Below are positions 14,156 through 22,582 of a stretch of DNA of 64,000 bases, piece by piece. Source of the stretch: a virus. The notes beneath the pieces were generated by a model, which was not told the DNA's origin, did no database searches, and saw nothing but the letters and a program-made list of their open reading frames with translations. The translations under genes and the position numbers were made by a program. Location: positions 16,674-80,673 of IMG/VR virus record IMGVR_UViG_3300046459_000436; one strand, written 5' to 3'. Position 1 is the stretch's first letter; each line of letters begins with the position of its first letter.

Positions 14156-16384
14156 TCAGGCAGCCTCCGGGGAGGCGAACTGGTCCCGCTTGAAGCCCTT
14201 CAGGCGCTTCCCGGCACCGAAGGTCACGATGTTCGTTGTTGTGATCCCATCCCGGCGCAGACGCTCCCGCAGAGCATCCACATCAACGCCCAGCTCCTCG
14301 GCCAGCAACTCAGCCGTCAGCCCCTGCGTCTCCGGAACCCCCAGCCGATCGAACACCGCCACCGCATCCCGGCGCATCTCCGCCGCACGCGCCACCGCCT
14401 CATCGACACGACTACGCGACGCCGCCTGACCCGTCAGCGTCCCGGCCTTCACCCGCAGGTCGTAGCCGCGCTCCACGATCTCCCGGAACTCCGGCAGCTC
14501 GATCACATCGGACTTCTGCGTGATGTGACCCGACTCCGCACCCTGGTCCAAGACCACGACACCCTTGTGGTGCTCCAGCAGCTTGTGCGGCGCCGCGCCG
14601 GCCTGCACGGCGTCGTCGCCGAGAACCATCCGCGCGGAGGCGTCGCCCTTGACCCGAAAGCAGGCGCGCTTCACGCACACCCCGCGCAGCTTGGTCGGGA
14701 CGCTGTCGGAGTCGGGGCGCTGGGTGATGAACACGCCCATGCCGCCGACGAACCGGGCCACGCGCACGTACCGGGCGAGGGTCTCGACCAGCACGTCCTT
14801 GCCGTTGCGGTGCTTCGCGCCCTTGCCGTCCTCGTCCTCCTCGACGACCTTGACGCGGGTGTTCGCGGCGGCGTCCAGGAGTTCCTGGAGCTCGTCGACG
14901 ATGAGGAGGGTGAGCCTCTTGTCGGGCTGCCGGGCAAGCGCCGGGGTGAGCTTGCCTTCGGGGCACTGCTGGGGGTCGGTCTCGGACAGGCTCTCCAGCT
15001 GCTCGCCGAGGTTCTGCATGCTGCCGATCAGGTCGTCCAGCACCTCGTGGACTTCGACGAGGGTGTCCGGCTTGGAGCCGGAAATGTAGGCGTGGGCGAT
15101 CTTCTTGAGGGCTGCCCAGTCCGGCCCGGACTTGCCGGTGATGACGATGATCCGCACGTAGGGGTCGAGGGCAGCTGCAGCAGCGATCAGCCGTGCCAGG
15201 TACGACTTGCCGTAGTCCTGCAGTCCGCCGATCAGCAGCGACGACCACAGCAGGTGCAGTGCCTGCCGGTCATGCCGGGCGTCCTGGCCGAGCGGTACGC
15301 CGTGCTGCCAGAAGTTCCACTCGGGGGCGTTGATCAGGGGGGACGGGGTCTTTCCGGCGCCGAACGGGTTGTCGGCGTCGGCGACCCAGATGGTGAATCG
15401 GCTCTCGTGCCCCTCGGCGCTGGTGTCCTTCTTCAGTTCGATGCGGGACGCCTTGACGCGCAGTGCGCCGGCGAGCGGTACGAGGCGGGCGATGGCCTGC
15501 TCTGCGGTGCGTCCGCCGGGCAGTTCGATGGTGGCGGTCCAGCCGGGGCCGTCGGTGCGCAGGCCGAGGACGCTGGTCTCTTCGCGGTCGGCCTCCTCGA
15601 TGATCTTCGCTTTGACGAGGGCGGTGACCAGGTCGTTCGCACCCCGCACCTGCACGTCCTCGGACTTCGTGAGCACGACCGGACCCGCAGCACTCGCGGA
15701 GGCCGCGGCGGCGATGGTGGCGGGCGACTCAGCGGCCAGCGTCACCGGAGACGACTCCTTGTCGTCGGCTTCGCGGTTCCGCCCCGCCCACCAGGCCGCA
15801 CCGAACCCTCCGAGGAGGACGGCGAGGAGGCCGAGGATGGGGTGCTGCATCTTCCCCAGCAGCATCCAGCCGGCCACCACGCCCGCGGCGACCATGGCGC
15901 ACCGACTGGCCTGCTGGGTGCGCTTGTGGCGCTTGATGTCCTTCTCGGTGACGTCGTCGTCGGCGTGCGGGAGGACGGGGCCGACGGTGACGCGCGTGGC
16001 GAACGCCTGGTTGAAGCGGTCCGCCTGCCCGGGGTGCCCCTGGTTGGCGGCGGTGGCGGCCTGCTTCTGCAGGTCCCGGACTTCGCTGTGGTGCTGGCGG
16101 ATGGCCTTGCGGTTCTCGGCAGCCCGCTTGTGGATGACGTCCTTGGCGAGGTTCTCCTCGTCGACACCTTCAAGGAGCACCCAGGCGCGGCCCTGCTGGT
16201 AGAGGGTCTGGCAGCCGCGCTTGGTCTGCGCCCACACGGTCAGCTTGACGACCGGCGGCGGGGCATCGGCGGGCACCGGCTTGAGGAGTACGTGGGCGGG
16301 CGGGTTGGTGGGCATGGGCGGGACGTGATTCTGGACCGGGATCTGGGGGCCCGCCGTCTCGGGCGGGGTGGCGTGCGTGGTCAT
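14156..16384 (-). CDS. traB: FtsK/SpoIIIE-type DNA translocase, TraB-like
   Basis: 742 residues. Two membrane helices (about 162-200), then an FtsK-like motor with Walker A GGLQDYGKS (386-394) and Walker B LLIVDE (493-498), then a C-terminal winged helix (about 670-735: LTAELLAEELGVDVDALRERLRRDG). This is the architecture of Streptomyces TraB/TraSA, a hexameric pump that moves double-stranded plasmid DNA between hyphae and reads clt repeats through its C-terminal domain. Start at ATG 16384; a long upstream Arg-rich extension is not real. Membrane partners follow upstream and a repeat cluster lies just downstream. A packaging or chromosome-segregation role is less likely. Confidence 0.85.
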   Translation of the reverse strand: MTTHATPPETAGPQIPVQNHVPPMPTNPPAHVLLKPVPADAPPPVVKLTVWAQTKRGCQTLYQQGRAWVLLEGVDEENLAKDVIHKRAAENRKAIRQHHSEVRDLQKQAATAANQGHPGQADRFNQAFATRVTVGPVLPHADDDVTEKDIKRHKRTQQASRCAMVAAGVVAGWMLLGKMQHPILGLLAVLLGGFGAAWWAGRNREADDKESSPVTLAAESPATIAAAASASAAGPVVLTKSEDVQVRGANDLVTALVKAKIIEEADREETSVLGLRTDGPGWTATIELPGGRTAEQAIARLVPLAGALRVKASRIELKKDTSAEGHESRFTIWVADADNPFGAGKTPSPLINAPEWNFWQHGVPLGQDARHDRQALHLLWSSLLIGGLQDYGKSYLARLIAAAAALDPYVRIIVITGKSGPDWAALKKIAHAYISGSKPDTLVEVHEVLDDLIGSMQNLGEQLESLSETDPQQCPEGKLTPALARQPDKRLTLLIVDELQELLDAAANTRVKVVEEDEDGKGAKHRNGKDVLVETLARYVRVARFVGGMGVFITQRPDSDSVPTKLRGVCVKRACFRVKGDASARMVLGDDAVQAGAAPHKLLEHHKGVVVLDQGAESGHITQKSDVIELPEFREIVERGYDLRVKAGTLTGQAASRSRVDEAVARAAEMRRDAVAVFDRLGVPETQGLTAELLAEELGVDVDALRERLRRDGITTTNIVTFGAGKRLKGFKRDQFASPEAA

Positions 16385-16407
16385 GGCGGCGGGGCTCCAG
16401 GCTTGGG

Positions 16408-16947
16408 TTAGAAGTTGGTGAGGGTGTTGGCGGCAGCGGTGACGGCGGAGTTGGTGAGCTGCTTGATCAGCGGGCCGACGAACGTCCCGTCCAGGAGCAC
16501 CCCGAGCGCGACGAGCGTGATCGCCCAGCTGGCGGCGACCTTCCGGCCCTTGATGCCGATGAACACGATCACGCCGATCAGCATCAGGCCGACGATGCCA
16601 ACGCCGATCGTGCCGCCGCTGACGTTCGCCGGCGTGACGTTGTTGACGGCCGGGGTGACGTTCGTGTCGACCACGGGGGCGACGGACGGCTGGACGGCGG
16701 CCACGGTGACGACCGCAGCCGAGTGGTCGGCGGTGGCCGTGTAGTGGGTGGTGGGCAGGCCCCGGACGGTCATGGCGCGGGTGCCGTCGGCGAGGCGGAC
16801 GCTGGTGTCGGTGGCGGCCTGGACGGAGGTCACGGTCGCGGTGTGCTGGGTGGCTGCGGCGACCGCCGGGGTGGCGATCCCGAGCGCCGCCAGAGCAGCA
16901 CCCGACAGGGCCACGGAGCGGACGATACGGATGGACTGGCGGGACAT
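16408..16947 (-). CDS. Exported membrane protein of the transfer module
   Basis: 179 residues with an N-terminal signal sequence (VRSVALSGAALAALGIATPAVAA), a Thr/Val-rich extracytoplasmic stretch, and two membrane helices (GTIGVGIVGLMLIGVIVFIG; WAITLVALGVLL). The position directly upstream of the TraB-like gene suggests a Spd-type spread function, inferred only from context. Confidence 0.65.
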   Translation of the reverse strand: MSRQSIRIVRSVALSGAALAALGIATPAVAAATQHTATVTSVQAATDTSVRLADGTRAMTVRGLPTTHYTATADHSAAVVTVAAVQPSVAPVVDTNVTPAVNNVTPANVSGGTIGVGIVGLMLIGVIVFIGIKGRKVAASWAITLVALGVLLDGTFVGPLIKQLTNSAVTAAANTLTNF

Positions 16948-16967
16948 GATGGGGACTCCTTCGAGGG

Positions 16968-18389
16968 TCAGTTCTGGTCGGTGTTTGAGGTGTTCTCGGT
17001 GGCGAGCCGACGACGTACATCGACGGCCTGCGCGCGCTTTGCGATGGGGTGGAACGGGGCGCTGTCGCCGCGTGTCCGGCGGGGCGGAATCGGCTTCGGT
17101 CGGGGACTGGTTCGGGGCTTCGCGGGAGAGGGGGATAGATGGGAGCTACGCTGCGCGTTCGTGACCTTGCTGGGTGTGTTCCCGGGGGCTTCTGAGAGGG
17201 CCGCTGCGACGCGTCGTGCGGCGACGTTGCGGGTGCGGATGACGTCGACGCTGTCGCCCGGGTCGGTGCCCTCGATGTCTCTGTAGGCGCGGATCCAAAC
17301 GGCTTCGGTCACGGTCGTCTCGCCGAGCGCGGCAGCCAGCTTCAGTGCGTGCTCCCACACCTCCTGGAACTCCTTAGCGCGGTCAGTGGCGAGCTTGTTC
17401 GCGGCTTCCTCGGCAGCCTTGAGATCCGCCGCCTTCGCGTCGTCGGCAGCCTTCTTCTCTGCGGCCTTCCCGGCCGCCGCGCGGGCCTCGGCCTTCTCCT
17501 TCGCCTTGCGCTCCCGACGGGTGAGCGCGCCGTCACGCTTACGGATCCGGCCGTGCTCGTGGAGATCCCAGACGCCCGGGCCGGCGACGGACGCGAACGC
17601 GGTACCGATGGCGGTCGCCGGGTCGAAGGCGTTCAGGCCGTGCCACAGGTTGACCCCGGCGGCGATGAACGCCAGCAGCCACGCGATGAGCCGGTAGTGC
17701 CAGTGCGGACGGTGCCCGGCGACCGCGGCGGCAGCACCCTTGAGGACGACCGCCGCACCACCTTCGAGCATGAGCGGGGCGATCACGAGCCACGGGGCGA
17801 CGGGGGTCCAGAACGCGGCGATCTGCACAGGCAGGGCGACGACGGCGCACACGATGTAGAAGCCGAGGGCGTACCGGCGCCACCGGGCGTCGGCGACGGC
17901 GATCTCCTTCGCCGCCTTGTCGGCGGCTTCCTGCTGAATCCGCTGCTCCTCAGCGGCGGACTGCGCTTCGTCGTCGGCCTCCTTGCGGGAGGCGGCGGCC
18001 TGCCGGTCGATCTCCTCCTGCTCGGCCTGGAGTTCGGCGAGCTTCCGGGCGTGCGCGGCCTGCTTCTCCTCCATGGCCATGCGGTTGCGCTCGTTGGCGA
18101 GCCGCAGACGCTCCGCCTCAGCCTCGGCCTTGGCGCGGATCGCGTCGGCCTCGGCGAGGGCCTTCACGCGGGCGGCCTCGACGGCGGCGGCGGTCTGGGC
18201 CCGGATCGCCTCGGCCTCAGCCTCGGCGCGCGGGTCGACGATGGGGACGGGAGTGGCGGCAGGCTCAAGCTCGGGGGCGGTCTGCTCGTCCTGGATGACG
18301 CCGTTGATGATCGGGAACGACTGCCAGCCCTCATACACGGGCACGGCAAGCCGCTTGGTGCCGTTCACCTGGGCCGGGTTGGCGCTCAC
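16968..18389 (-). CDS. Coiled-coil membrane protein, SpdB-like
   Basis: 473 residues from GTG 18389 (AAGGAGATCTCCC). Residues about 60-155 are a long Ala/Glu/Arg coiled coil, followed by three or four membrane helices (LGFYIVCAVVALPVQIAAF; WLVIAPLMLEGGAAVVL; LIAWLLAFIAAGVNLW), a second coiled coil and a basic tail. This fits the membrane Spd proteins that assist intramycelial plasmid spread in Streptomyces. Sequence-level homology not confirmed. Confidence 0.65.
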   Translation of the reverse strand: MSANPAQVNGTKRLAVPVYEGWQSFPIINGVIQDEQTAPELEPAATPVPIVDPRAEAEAEAIRAQTAAAVEAARVKALAEADAIRAKAEAEAERLRLANERNRMAMEEKQAAHARKLAELQAEQEEIDRQAAASRKEADDEAQSAAEEQRIQQEAADKAAKEIAVADARWRRYALGFYIVCAVVALPVQIAAFWTPVAPWLVIAPLMLEGGAAVVLKGAAAAVAGHRPHWHYRLIAWLLAFIAAGVNLWHGLNAFDPATAIGTAFASVAGPGVWDLHEHGRIRKRDGALTRRERKAKEKAEARAAAGKAAEKKAADDAKAADLKAAEEAANKLATDRAKEFQEVWEHALKLAAALGETTVTEAVWIRAYRDIEGTDPGDSVDVIRTRNVAARRVAAALSEAPGNTPSKVTNAQRSSHLSPSPAKPRTSPRPKPIPPRRTRGDSAPFHPIAKRAQAVDVRRRLATENTSNTDQN

Positions 18390-18424
18390 GGGAGATCTCC
18401 TTGTCTGGTCGGGCGGTTCGGGGT

Positions 18425-18700
18425 TCAGGCGGTCGCGGTCTTGGACTGGCGCTGCTGCACCACGTACTGGCGGCCCAGCAGGGCGACCGTCAGCAGGGCC
18501 TTCGGGTTGAAGCGGGCGATGACCACGATCAGCAGCGCGGGTACCGTGATCCACGGCTGGTGGAGCATCCACACGGGCACGGCCAGCAGGGACGGCGCGG
18601 ATCCGAGGACGGCGACCAGCAGCACCCACAGGGCGACGGTCGACGCGCTGAGCCTGCGCGGCGGCGGGGTGGGGGCGGTCGGGGCGGCTGGAGTAGACAC
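18425..18700 (-). CDS. Small two-helix membrane protein
   Basis: 91 residues from GTG 18700 (GGAAGGAAC). Pro/Thr-rich start, then hydrophobic helices VALWVLLVAVLGSAPSLLAV and WITVPALLIVVIARF, ending in a basic tail. Probably a Spd-like accessory of the transfer module. Confidence 0.6.
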   Translation of the reverse strand: MSTPAAPTAPTPPPRRLSASTVALWVLLVAVLGSAPSLLAVPVWMLHQPWITVPALLIVVIARFNPKALLTVALLGRQYVVQQRQSKTATA

Positions 18701-18778
18701 GGGGGTTCCTTCCGGTGGTCGGGTCGGGGTTACTGCGGTCGGATCTCCTGGCGGCCCGTGCGGGACGGGCATCCAGGG

Positions 18779-19144
18779 CTACCGGCCGGCAGGGACGGTC
18801 AGGCCAAGGAGGTGGTACGGGAACGGGTCGGATTCGGTCCGGGCGCTGGCCCACTTGATCCAGTACCAGTGGAACGGGAACGACTCGACGCCCATCTCCA
18901 TGAGGGCGATCGCCCGGTGGTGCCCGTCGCCGACGTACACATCGAAGTACCGGTCGTCGACGCCCAGCAGGATCGGCACCTGAAGCCCGCGCACCGCGAT
19001 CGACGCCTTCAGCTCATCGACCTTCACGCGGTCCTTCCCGGGCCGGCCGAACTGGCGTCGGGCGTGATCCCACTTCCGGAACTCCGTCGGGTGGATCTGC
19101 TGGTCGTTGAGGAACGCGGTGGGCATCTGGCCGAAGTACTTCAT
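18779..19144 (-). CDS. ParB-like N-terminal domain protein
   Basis: 121 residues: IHPTEFRKWDHARRQ ... VKVDELKASIAVRGLQVPIL ... YFDVYVGDGHHRAIALMEMG. The last part is the GxHR box of ParB/sulfiredoxin-like domains that bind CTP or act as nucleases. No HTH or dimer domain follows, so it is a stand-alone catalytic or nucleotide-binding domain, not a full partition protein. No ParA is in the window. Confidence 0.75.
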   Translation of the reverse strand: MKYFGQMPTAFLNDQQIHPTEFRKWDHARRQFGRPGKDRVKVDELKASIAVRGLQVPILLGVDDRYFDVYVGDGHHRAIALMEMGVESFPFHWYWIKWASARTESDPFPYHLLGLTVPAGR

Positions 19145-19192
19145 CGAGACGGACTCCTCTCAGGTCGGTGGTGCGGTCGGGTGGTGTACCGC

Positions 19193-19224
19193 CACCCCGG
19201 GCCGCGGGGGAACACCCCGGGGTG
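19193..19224. terminator. Hairpin with 9-bp stem
   Basis: CACCCCGGG (19193-19201) and CCCGGGGTG (19216-19224); an outer ACCGCC/GGCGGT pair extends it. Separates the small-gene run from the ParB-like gene. Confidence 0.5.
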
Positions 19225-19284
19225 ACGGCGGTTCTTGCCGGGCTTGACGGGTCGTCGGAGCGGTCCCCGCGAAACCCGGCGGTC

Positions 19285-19587
19285 TCAGGCGAGCCGAAGC
19301 TCTTCGTTGGCCTCGTACAGCAGCCGGTCGACCTGCTTGAGCAGCCGCTCCCGGGTCGTGGCGGCGTCGTCGCCGAGGTGCTGCACGGTTCGGAGCAGGT
19401 CGGCGGCCTCGGTCAGCCACTCGCGGGTCTGGCCGAGCGAGCCGAGCCGGTTGGCCGCGGTGTCGAGGAAGCCGATGAACCCGGCCTCGGTGCAGTCGTC
19501 GGCGTCGAGGGTGATACCGACGGCGTCGGCGATTGTTACGGCGTAGTCGGTGATCAGGGTGTCGATGGTGATGGGCGTGGTCTTCAC
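19285..19587 (-). CDS. Helical hypothetical protein
   Basis: 100 residues, acidic and helical (TIDTLITDYAVTIADAVG; LKQVDRLLYEANEELRLA). Overlaps the preceding short gene by ATGA. Unknown function. Confidence 0.6.
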   Translation of the reverse strand: MKTTPITIDTLITDYAVTIADAVGITLDADDCTEAGFIGFLDTAANRLGSLGQTREWLTEAADLLRTVQHLGDDAATTRERLLKQVDRLLYEANEELRLA

Positions 19588-19664
19588 TTCGGCTCCTCGA
19601 TGACTGGCGGCGGCGGAACGGGCGTCTCCTGGTTGGCGCCGTAGTCATCAAGCGGGGTGCTCAC
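19584..19664 (-). CDS. 26-residue peptide
   Basis: VSTPLDDYGANQETPVPPPP then VIEEPK, from GTG 19664, preceded by GGGAGG. Short but flanked on both sides by 4-base overlaps, as the other genes here, which supports translation. Confidence 0.4.
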   Translation of the reverse strand: MSTPLDDYGANQETPVPPPPVIEEPK

Positions 19665-19786
19665 GACCGGCCTCCCTGCTGGCGTCGGGCGGCCTCGGCT
19701 GCCTTCGCGGCGGCCATGGCGTTGGCGATCCGCTGCTGGGCGAGCGCGTCGGCGGCCTGCTGCTCCGGGTTCTCGGCCACCGTCAC
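19661..19786 (-). CDS. 41-residue helical peptide
   Basis: From GTG 19786: Ala/Gln-rich helix (EQQAADALAQQRIANAMAAA). Overlaps both neighbours by GTGA. Unknown. Confidence 0.45.
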   Translation of the reverse strand: MTVAENPEQQAADALAQQRIANAMAAAKAAEAARRQQGGRS

Positions 19787-20031
19787 TCACCCCCGCCCAC
19801 GAGAGCGGCGGCGGCGGTGGGCAGGTCCCGGTTGGCGGCGCTCAGGAATGCGAGCGTCATGGCCGGTGTCAGCCGGTACGTGGTCTGCCAGAACGCGCCA
19901 CGCTCGTCCCGGCTCGTCAGGGTGAGCAGGCCGCCACCATCGGGGGTCTCCTCGACCTTGAACATCGTCAGGTCGTCGATCAGCGGGGCCGGGGCCGCGG
20001 CAGTGGTGGGCTGGATCGCGTACACCGTCAC
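19783..20031 (-). CDS. Small beta-rich hypothetical
   Basis: 82 residues from GTG 20031: MFKVEETPDGGGLLTLTSRD then YRLTPAMTLAFLSAANRD. GTGA overlaps at both ends. Unknown function. Confidence 0.55.
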   Translation of the reverse strand: MTVYAIQPTTAAAPAPLIDDLTMFKVEETPDGGGLLTLTSRDERGAFWQTTYRLTPAMTLAFLSAANRDLPTAAAALVGGGE

Positions 20032-20123
20032 CACCCCCGCACGGCGGCGGCCAGTCGACGCAGCGCCCTGGCGAACGCGAACCTCGGCGGCAGGTCCGGG
20101 ATGATCGGGGGGAGGCCGCTCAT
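20028..20123 (-). CDS. 31-residue peptide
   Basis: MSGLPPIIPDLPPRFAFARA then a basic amphipathic end. ATG 20123, preceding overlap GATGAG with the upstream stop. Could be a coupling peptide. Confidence 0.4.
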   Translation of the reverse strand: MSGLPPIIPDLPPRFAFARALRRLAAAVRGW

Positions 20124-20332
20124 CGCGCACCCGCCTCGGTCTCGGCGAGCCGGTCCGCAGACTCCCGGAGCCTGGCCGCCCGCTCAAGCAGCACGAGCAG
20201 CTGCTCCCGAAGCGCAGGCCGCTCGCCAGCCGGAACCGTGAAGTAGTTCAGCCCGTTCTGCAGCTTCCGGGCCTCGTCCTGGACGATGCGCAACTCGGCG
20301 TAGAGGTCACTCGATGTCAACTGCTCGCTCAT
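20120..20332 (-). CDS. Small helical hypothetical
   Basis: 70 residues: DLYAELRIVQDEARKLQNG then LREQLLVLLERAARLRESAD; heptad-like, probably a short coiled coil. ATGA overlap with the upstream gene. Confidence 0.55.
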   Translation of the reverse strand: MSEQLTSSDLYAELRIVQDEARKLQNGLNYFTVPAGERPALREQLLVLLERAARLRESADRLAETEAGAR

Positions 20333-20523
20333 CGGACACCCCCGGGCTGCTCGCCGTGCTTGGCGGCGTTCCCCGACGCGTCCTGGTAGGCGGCCTGGTA
20401 GTGGCCGACGCTCCCGGCCGACGGGTGACCCGGCGTGGCCTGGATCTCCACGATCCGCGCGGCCAGACCGTTGGCACGGCTCTGCTCCTCGGCGGCGAAG
20501 GCCGGAGACGGAAGGTGGCTCAC
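20329..20523 (-). CDS. Small hypothetical protein
   Basis: 64 residues (MSHLPSPAFAAEEQSRANGL ... GHYQAAYQDASGNAAKHG). Overlaps neighbours by ATGA. Unknown. Confidence 0.5.
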   Translation of the reverse strand: MSHLPSPAFAAEEQSRANGLAARIVEIQATPGHPSAGSVGHYQAAYQDASGNAAKHGEQPGGVR

Positions 20524-20741
20524 AGGTCCTCACCACCGGCGGCGAGCTCGTAGGCGACCTGCTCGGGGATCCGGGCAGCCCACGCGGAGTCCTGGAGGTC
20601 AAGCTCCTGGTACGCGGCCTCGATCTGCTCGGCCGGCGACAGGGTGGCGCCCGGGGCGCGCTTCGGCAGGCGGACGTGCGAGGCGGCGGCGTGCGCGGCG
20701 GCATCGGCCTGAGACATCGGGGCGGCGTAGGCGGTGGTCAC
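20520..20741 (-). CDS. Small hypothetical protein
   Basis: 73 residues from GTG 20741, chosen because it forms the GTGA overlap used by the neighbouring genes; a GTG at 20750 is alternative. Contains LSPAEQIEAAYQELDLQDSA. Unknown. Confidence 0.5.
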   Translation of the reverse strand: MTTAYAAPMSQADAAAHAAASHVRLPKRAPGATLSPAEQIEAAYQELDLQDSAWAARIPEQVAYELAAGGEDL

Positions 20742-20860
20742 TGCGACCACCGGTCCGTCGCGACGAGAAGCCGCTGGAGCGCCGCGAGACCCGAGGCGGA
20801 AAGGCCCGAGGCGACGACGATGGGGGACGGTACGGGGGCGGTGCGGGGGGTCGTGCTCAT
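20738..20860 (-). CDS. 40-residue hypothetical protein
   Basis: MSTTPRTAPVPSPIVVASGL then LAALQRLLVATDRWSQ. GAGGAGCTCGCG precedes the ATG. Overlaps the HTH gene end by ATGA. Confidence 0.5.
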   Translation of the reverse strand: MSTTPRTAPVPSPIVVASGLSASGLAALQRLLVATDRWSQ

Positions 20861-21063
20861 GACGCGAGCTCCTCGGGGGTCGGGTCGACGCCCGTCAGGG
20901 CGGCTTCGGGGACACGGATCGCTCCGCCGCCGCGCTGGGCGGGGGCGCCTACGGCCTGCGGCTTTCCGTACCGGATCGCCTCTAGGCGACCCTCCTGGAT
21001 CCACCGGTAGACGGTGGCGGGGTGCACGTTGAGGCGCTTGGCGACCTCCTTTACGCGCAGCAT
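20857..21063 (-). CDS. Excisionase-type HTH protein
   Basis: 68 residues. MLRVKEVAKRLNVHPATVYR WIQEGRLEAIRYGKP is the winged HTH of the excisionase/MerR family; GGAIRVPEAAL is the wing. First gene of the minus run and divergent from the GntR pair, so it may act as recombination directionality factor or local repressor. Start at ATG 21063 in the middle of a longer open frame. Confidence 0.8.
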   Translation of the reverse strand: MLRVKEVAKRLNVHPATVYRWIQEGRLEAIRYGKPQAVGAPAQRGGGAIRVPEAALTGVDPTPEELAS

Positions 21064-21229
21064 GCGGGCTCCAATCGTTGGTTTCGCAACTGCCGCAACC
21101 ATAACTGTTTAATCGGAGATGTAGCAAGCTTCTGAGTCCATGAATGTCCGCCTCAGAGTCGCTGCGCGTAATCATCAAGGGCTTAAGGTTGAGGTCAGCG
21201 CCGCAACGACCTTCGAGAGGGGCCCGCCA
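21064..21229. promoter_or_regulatory. Divergent promoter region
   Basis: AT-richer than surroundings. On the minus strand TTGCTA (near 21128) and TTATGG (near 21103) give a plausible promoter for the HTH gene. GGTT...AACC dyads near 21080-21101 could bind one of the flanking regulators. Confidence 0.4.
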
Positions 21230-21757
21230 GTGACTGCGAAGTGGACCAGTACGTCTACGCCATACCTGCTACCACGCAGGCCCGGACAGGTAGACGCCTG
21301 GACGCAGGAGGCCGGAGCGCGCGGGGGTCAGCGCCTCATCGAGGTGGCCATCAAGGTGCCGCCGGCCGAGGTTGCGGAATCCCTCGGTCTCGCCGTTGGA
21401 GAGAGTGCGGTAGCGCGTCGGCGGGTGATGACCCTCGACGGGCAGCCCGTTGAACTCACCGACTCGTACTACCCGCAGAGCGTTGCGGTGGGGACGCAAC
21501 TCGCTGAGCACGCCAAGATCCGGGGTGGCGCTCCAACACTCCTCCGCAGCCTCGGCTACGAGGTGCACCGAGTAGCCGAAGAGGTAGAGGCGCGGGCGAC
21601 AACGCCTGACGAGGCCGAAGCTCTCGGCCTTGAACCGGGAACTCCCGTACTCACGCTGCTGCGAGTGACCTACTCCTGCAGTGAACAACCCATCGAGGCA
21701 TCACTGATGGTCATGAAGGGCCCTCACCGCCTCCGGTACGAAATGGAGATCGGCTGA
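21230..21757 (+). CDS. UTRA-only GntR-family protein without HTH
   Basis: 175 residues from GTG 21230 (GAGAGGGG). The whole length is a UTRA ligand-binding fold (EVAESLGLAVGESAVARRRV; YYPQSVAVGTQL; LRSLGYEVHRVAEEVEARAT; TPVLTLLRVTYS). No helix-turn-helix precedes it. It aligns by eye with the C-terminal half of the next gene, so it looks like a duplicated sensor domain; probably dimerises with or competes for ligand with the full regulator. Confidence 0.75.
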   Translation: MTAKWTSTSTPYLLPRRPGQVDAWTQEAGARGGQRLIEVAIKVPPAEVAESLGLAVGESAVARRRVMTLDGQPVELTDSYYPQSVAVGTQLAEHAKIRGGAPTLLRSLGYEVHRVAEEVEARATTPDEAEALGLEPGTPVLTLLRVTYSCSEQPIEASLMVMKGPHRLRYEMEIG

Positions 21758-21758
21758 C

Positions 21759-22520
21759 GTGGTCAAGCACAAGGACAAGCGCGCCGTGGCTGAGCGCATC
21801 GCCGCGAACATCAGATTCCTGATCATGTCCGGCGAGTGGGAGCCCGGAAAGAAGCTCCCGACCAACAGCGAACTCATGGCGGACTACGGCACATCCAACG
21901 TCACCGTGCAGCGCGCCCTCGGAATCCTCAAGGACGAACTCCTCCTCGAAGGCCGGGCAGGCAGCGGCGTCTACGTCCGCGCGCGGGCACCTCAGACCAT
22001 CATCCCAGCGTCCTACATGGCACCCTCGGACCCCGGACATCCATACCGGTGGGTCACCGAAGCCAGCAACCGCGACCAGCACGGAAGTAACAGGATCCTC
22101 CAGGTCGCCGAGGTCGAACCGCCCAAGCGCGTCGCAAAGATCCTGGGCCTGGAGCCCGGCGACACGGCGGTTCTCCGGACGCGGGTCGGCCTCCTGGACG
22201 ACGAGCCGGCGGAGATGACGTACTCGTACTACCCGGCCAACCTTGCGCGGGGTACGCGCCTCGCTGACCGTCGGAAGATCCCTGGCGGATCGCCGACGCT
22301 GCTCGCAGAGATGGGCTACCCGCCCCGCGAGCAGGAGGACGAGGTGGCCGCCCGGATGGCGACGACCGAGGAGTACGAGCTGCTGGAGATCCCCGGCGAT
22401 ACGCCAGTGATCGAGGTCTTCCGGGTGGTCTACAGCGACGGCCGGCGCCCGATCGAGGTGACCGTGATGGTGAAGCCCGGCCACCTGTACAAGATGGGCT
22501 ATCACCTGCCGGTTTCCTGA
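21759..22520 (+). CDS. GntR-family regulator (HutC/UTRA type)
   Basis: 253 residues. N-terminal winged HTH (VAERIAANIRFLIMSGEW ... LPTNSELMADYGTSNVTVQRAL) and C-terminal UTRA domain. GTG start one base after the stop of the UTRA-only gene. KorSA/TraR-type GntR proteins repress transfer genes in Streptomyces plasmids and integrative elements; the position next to the transfer module makes the same role likely here. A hairpin follows the stop codon. Confidence 0.85.
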   Translation: MVKHKDKRAVAERIAANIRFLIMSGEWEPGKKLPTNSELMADYGTSNVTVQRALGILKDELLLEGRAGSGVYVRARAPQTIIPASYMAPSDPGHPYRWVTEASNRDQHGSNRILQVAEVEPPKRVAKILGLEPGDTAVLRTRVGLLDDEPAEMTYSYYPANLARGTRLADRRKIPGGSPTLLAEMGYPPREQEDEVAARMATTEEYELLEIPGDTPVIEVFRVVYSDGRRPIEVTVMVKPGHLYKMGYHLPVS

Positions 22521-22533
22521 CTCGGCAAGCCTC

Positions 22534-22559
22534 AGCCCCCGTCCGATGCGGCGGGGGCT
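22534..22559 (+). terminator. Hairpin after the GntR gene
   Basis: AGCCCCCG (22534-22541) and CGGGGGCT (22552-22559), 10-base loop. Closes the regulator operon. Confidence 0.7.
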
Positions 22560-22582
22560 CTGTGATGCATGGATGCGAAAGC

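Noticed and set aside
14021-16411. 796-codon plus-strand open frame
   Set aside because: Antisense of the TraB-like ATPase, with no recognisable domain; it also runs through the repeat cluster.
17349-18983. 544-codon plus-strand open frame
   Set aside because: Antisense of the coiled-coil membrane protein; a by-product of GC-rich third positions.
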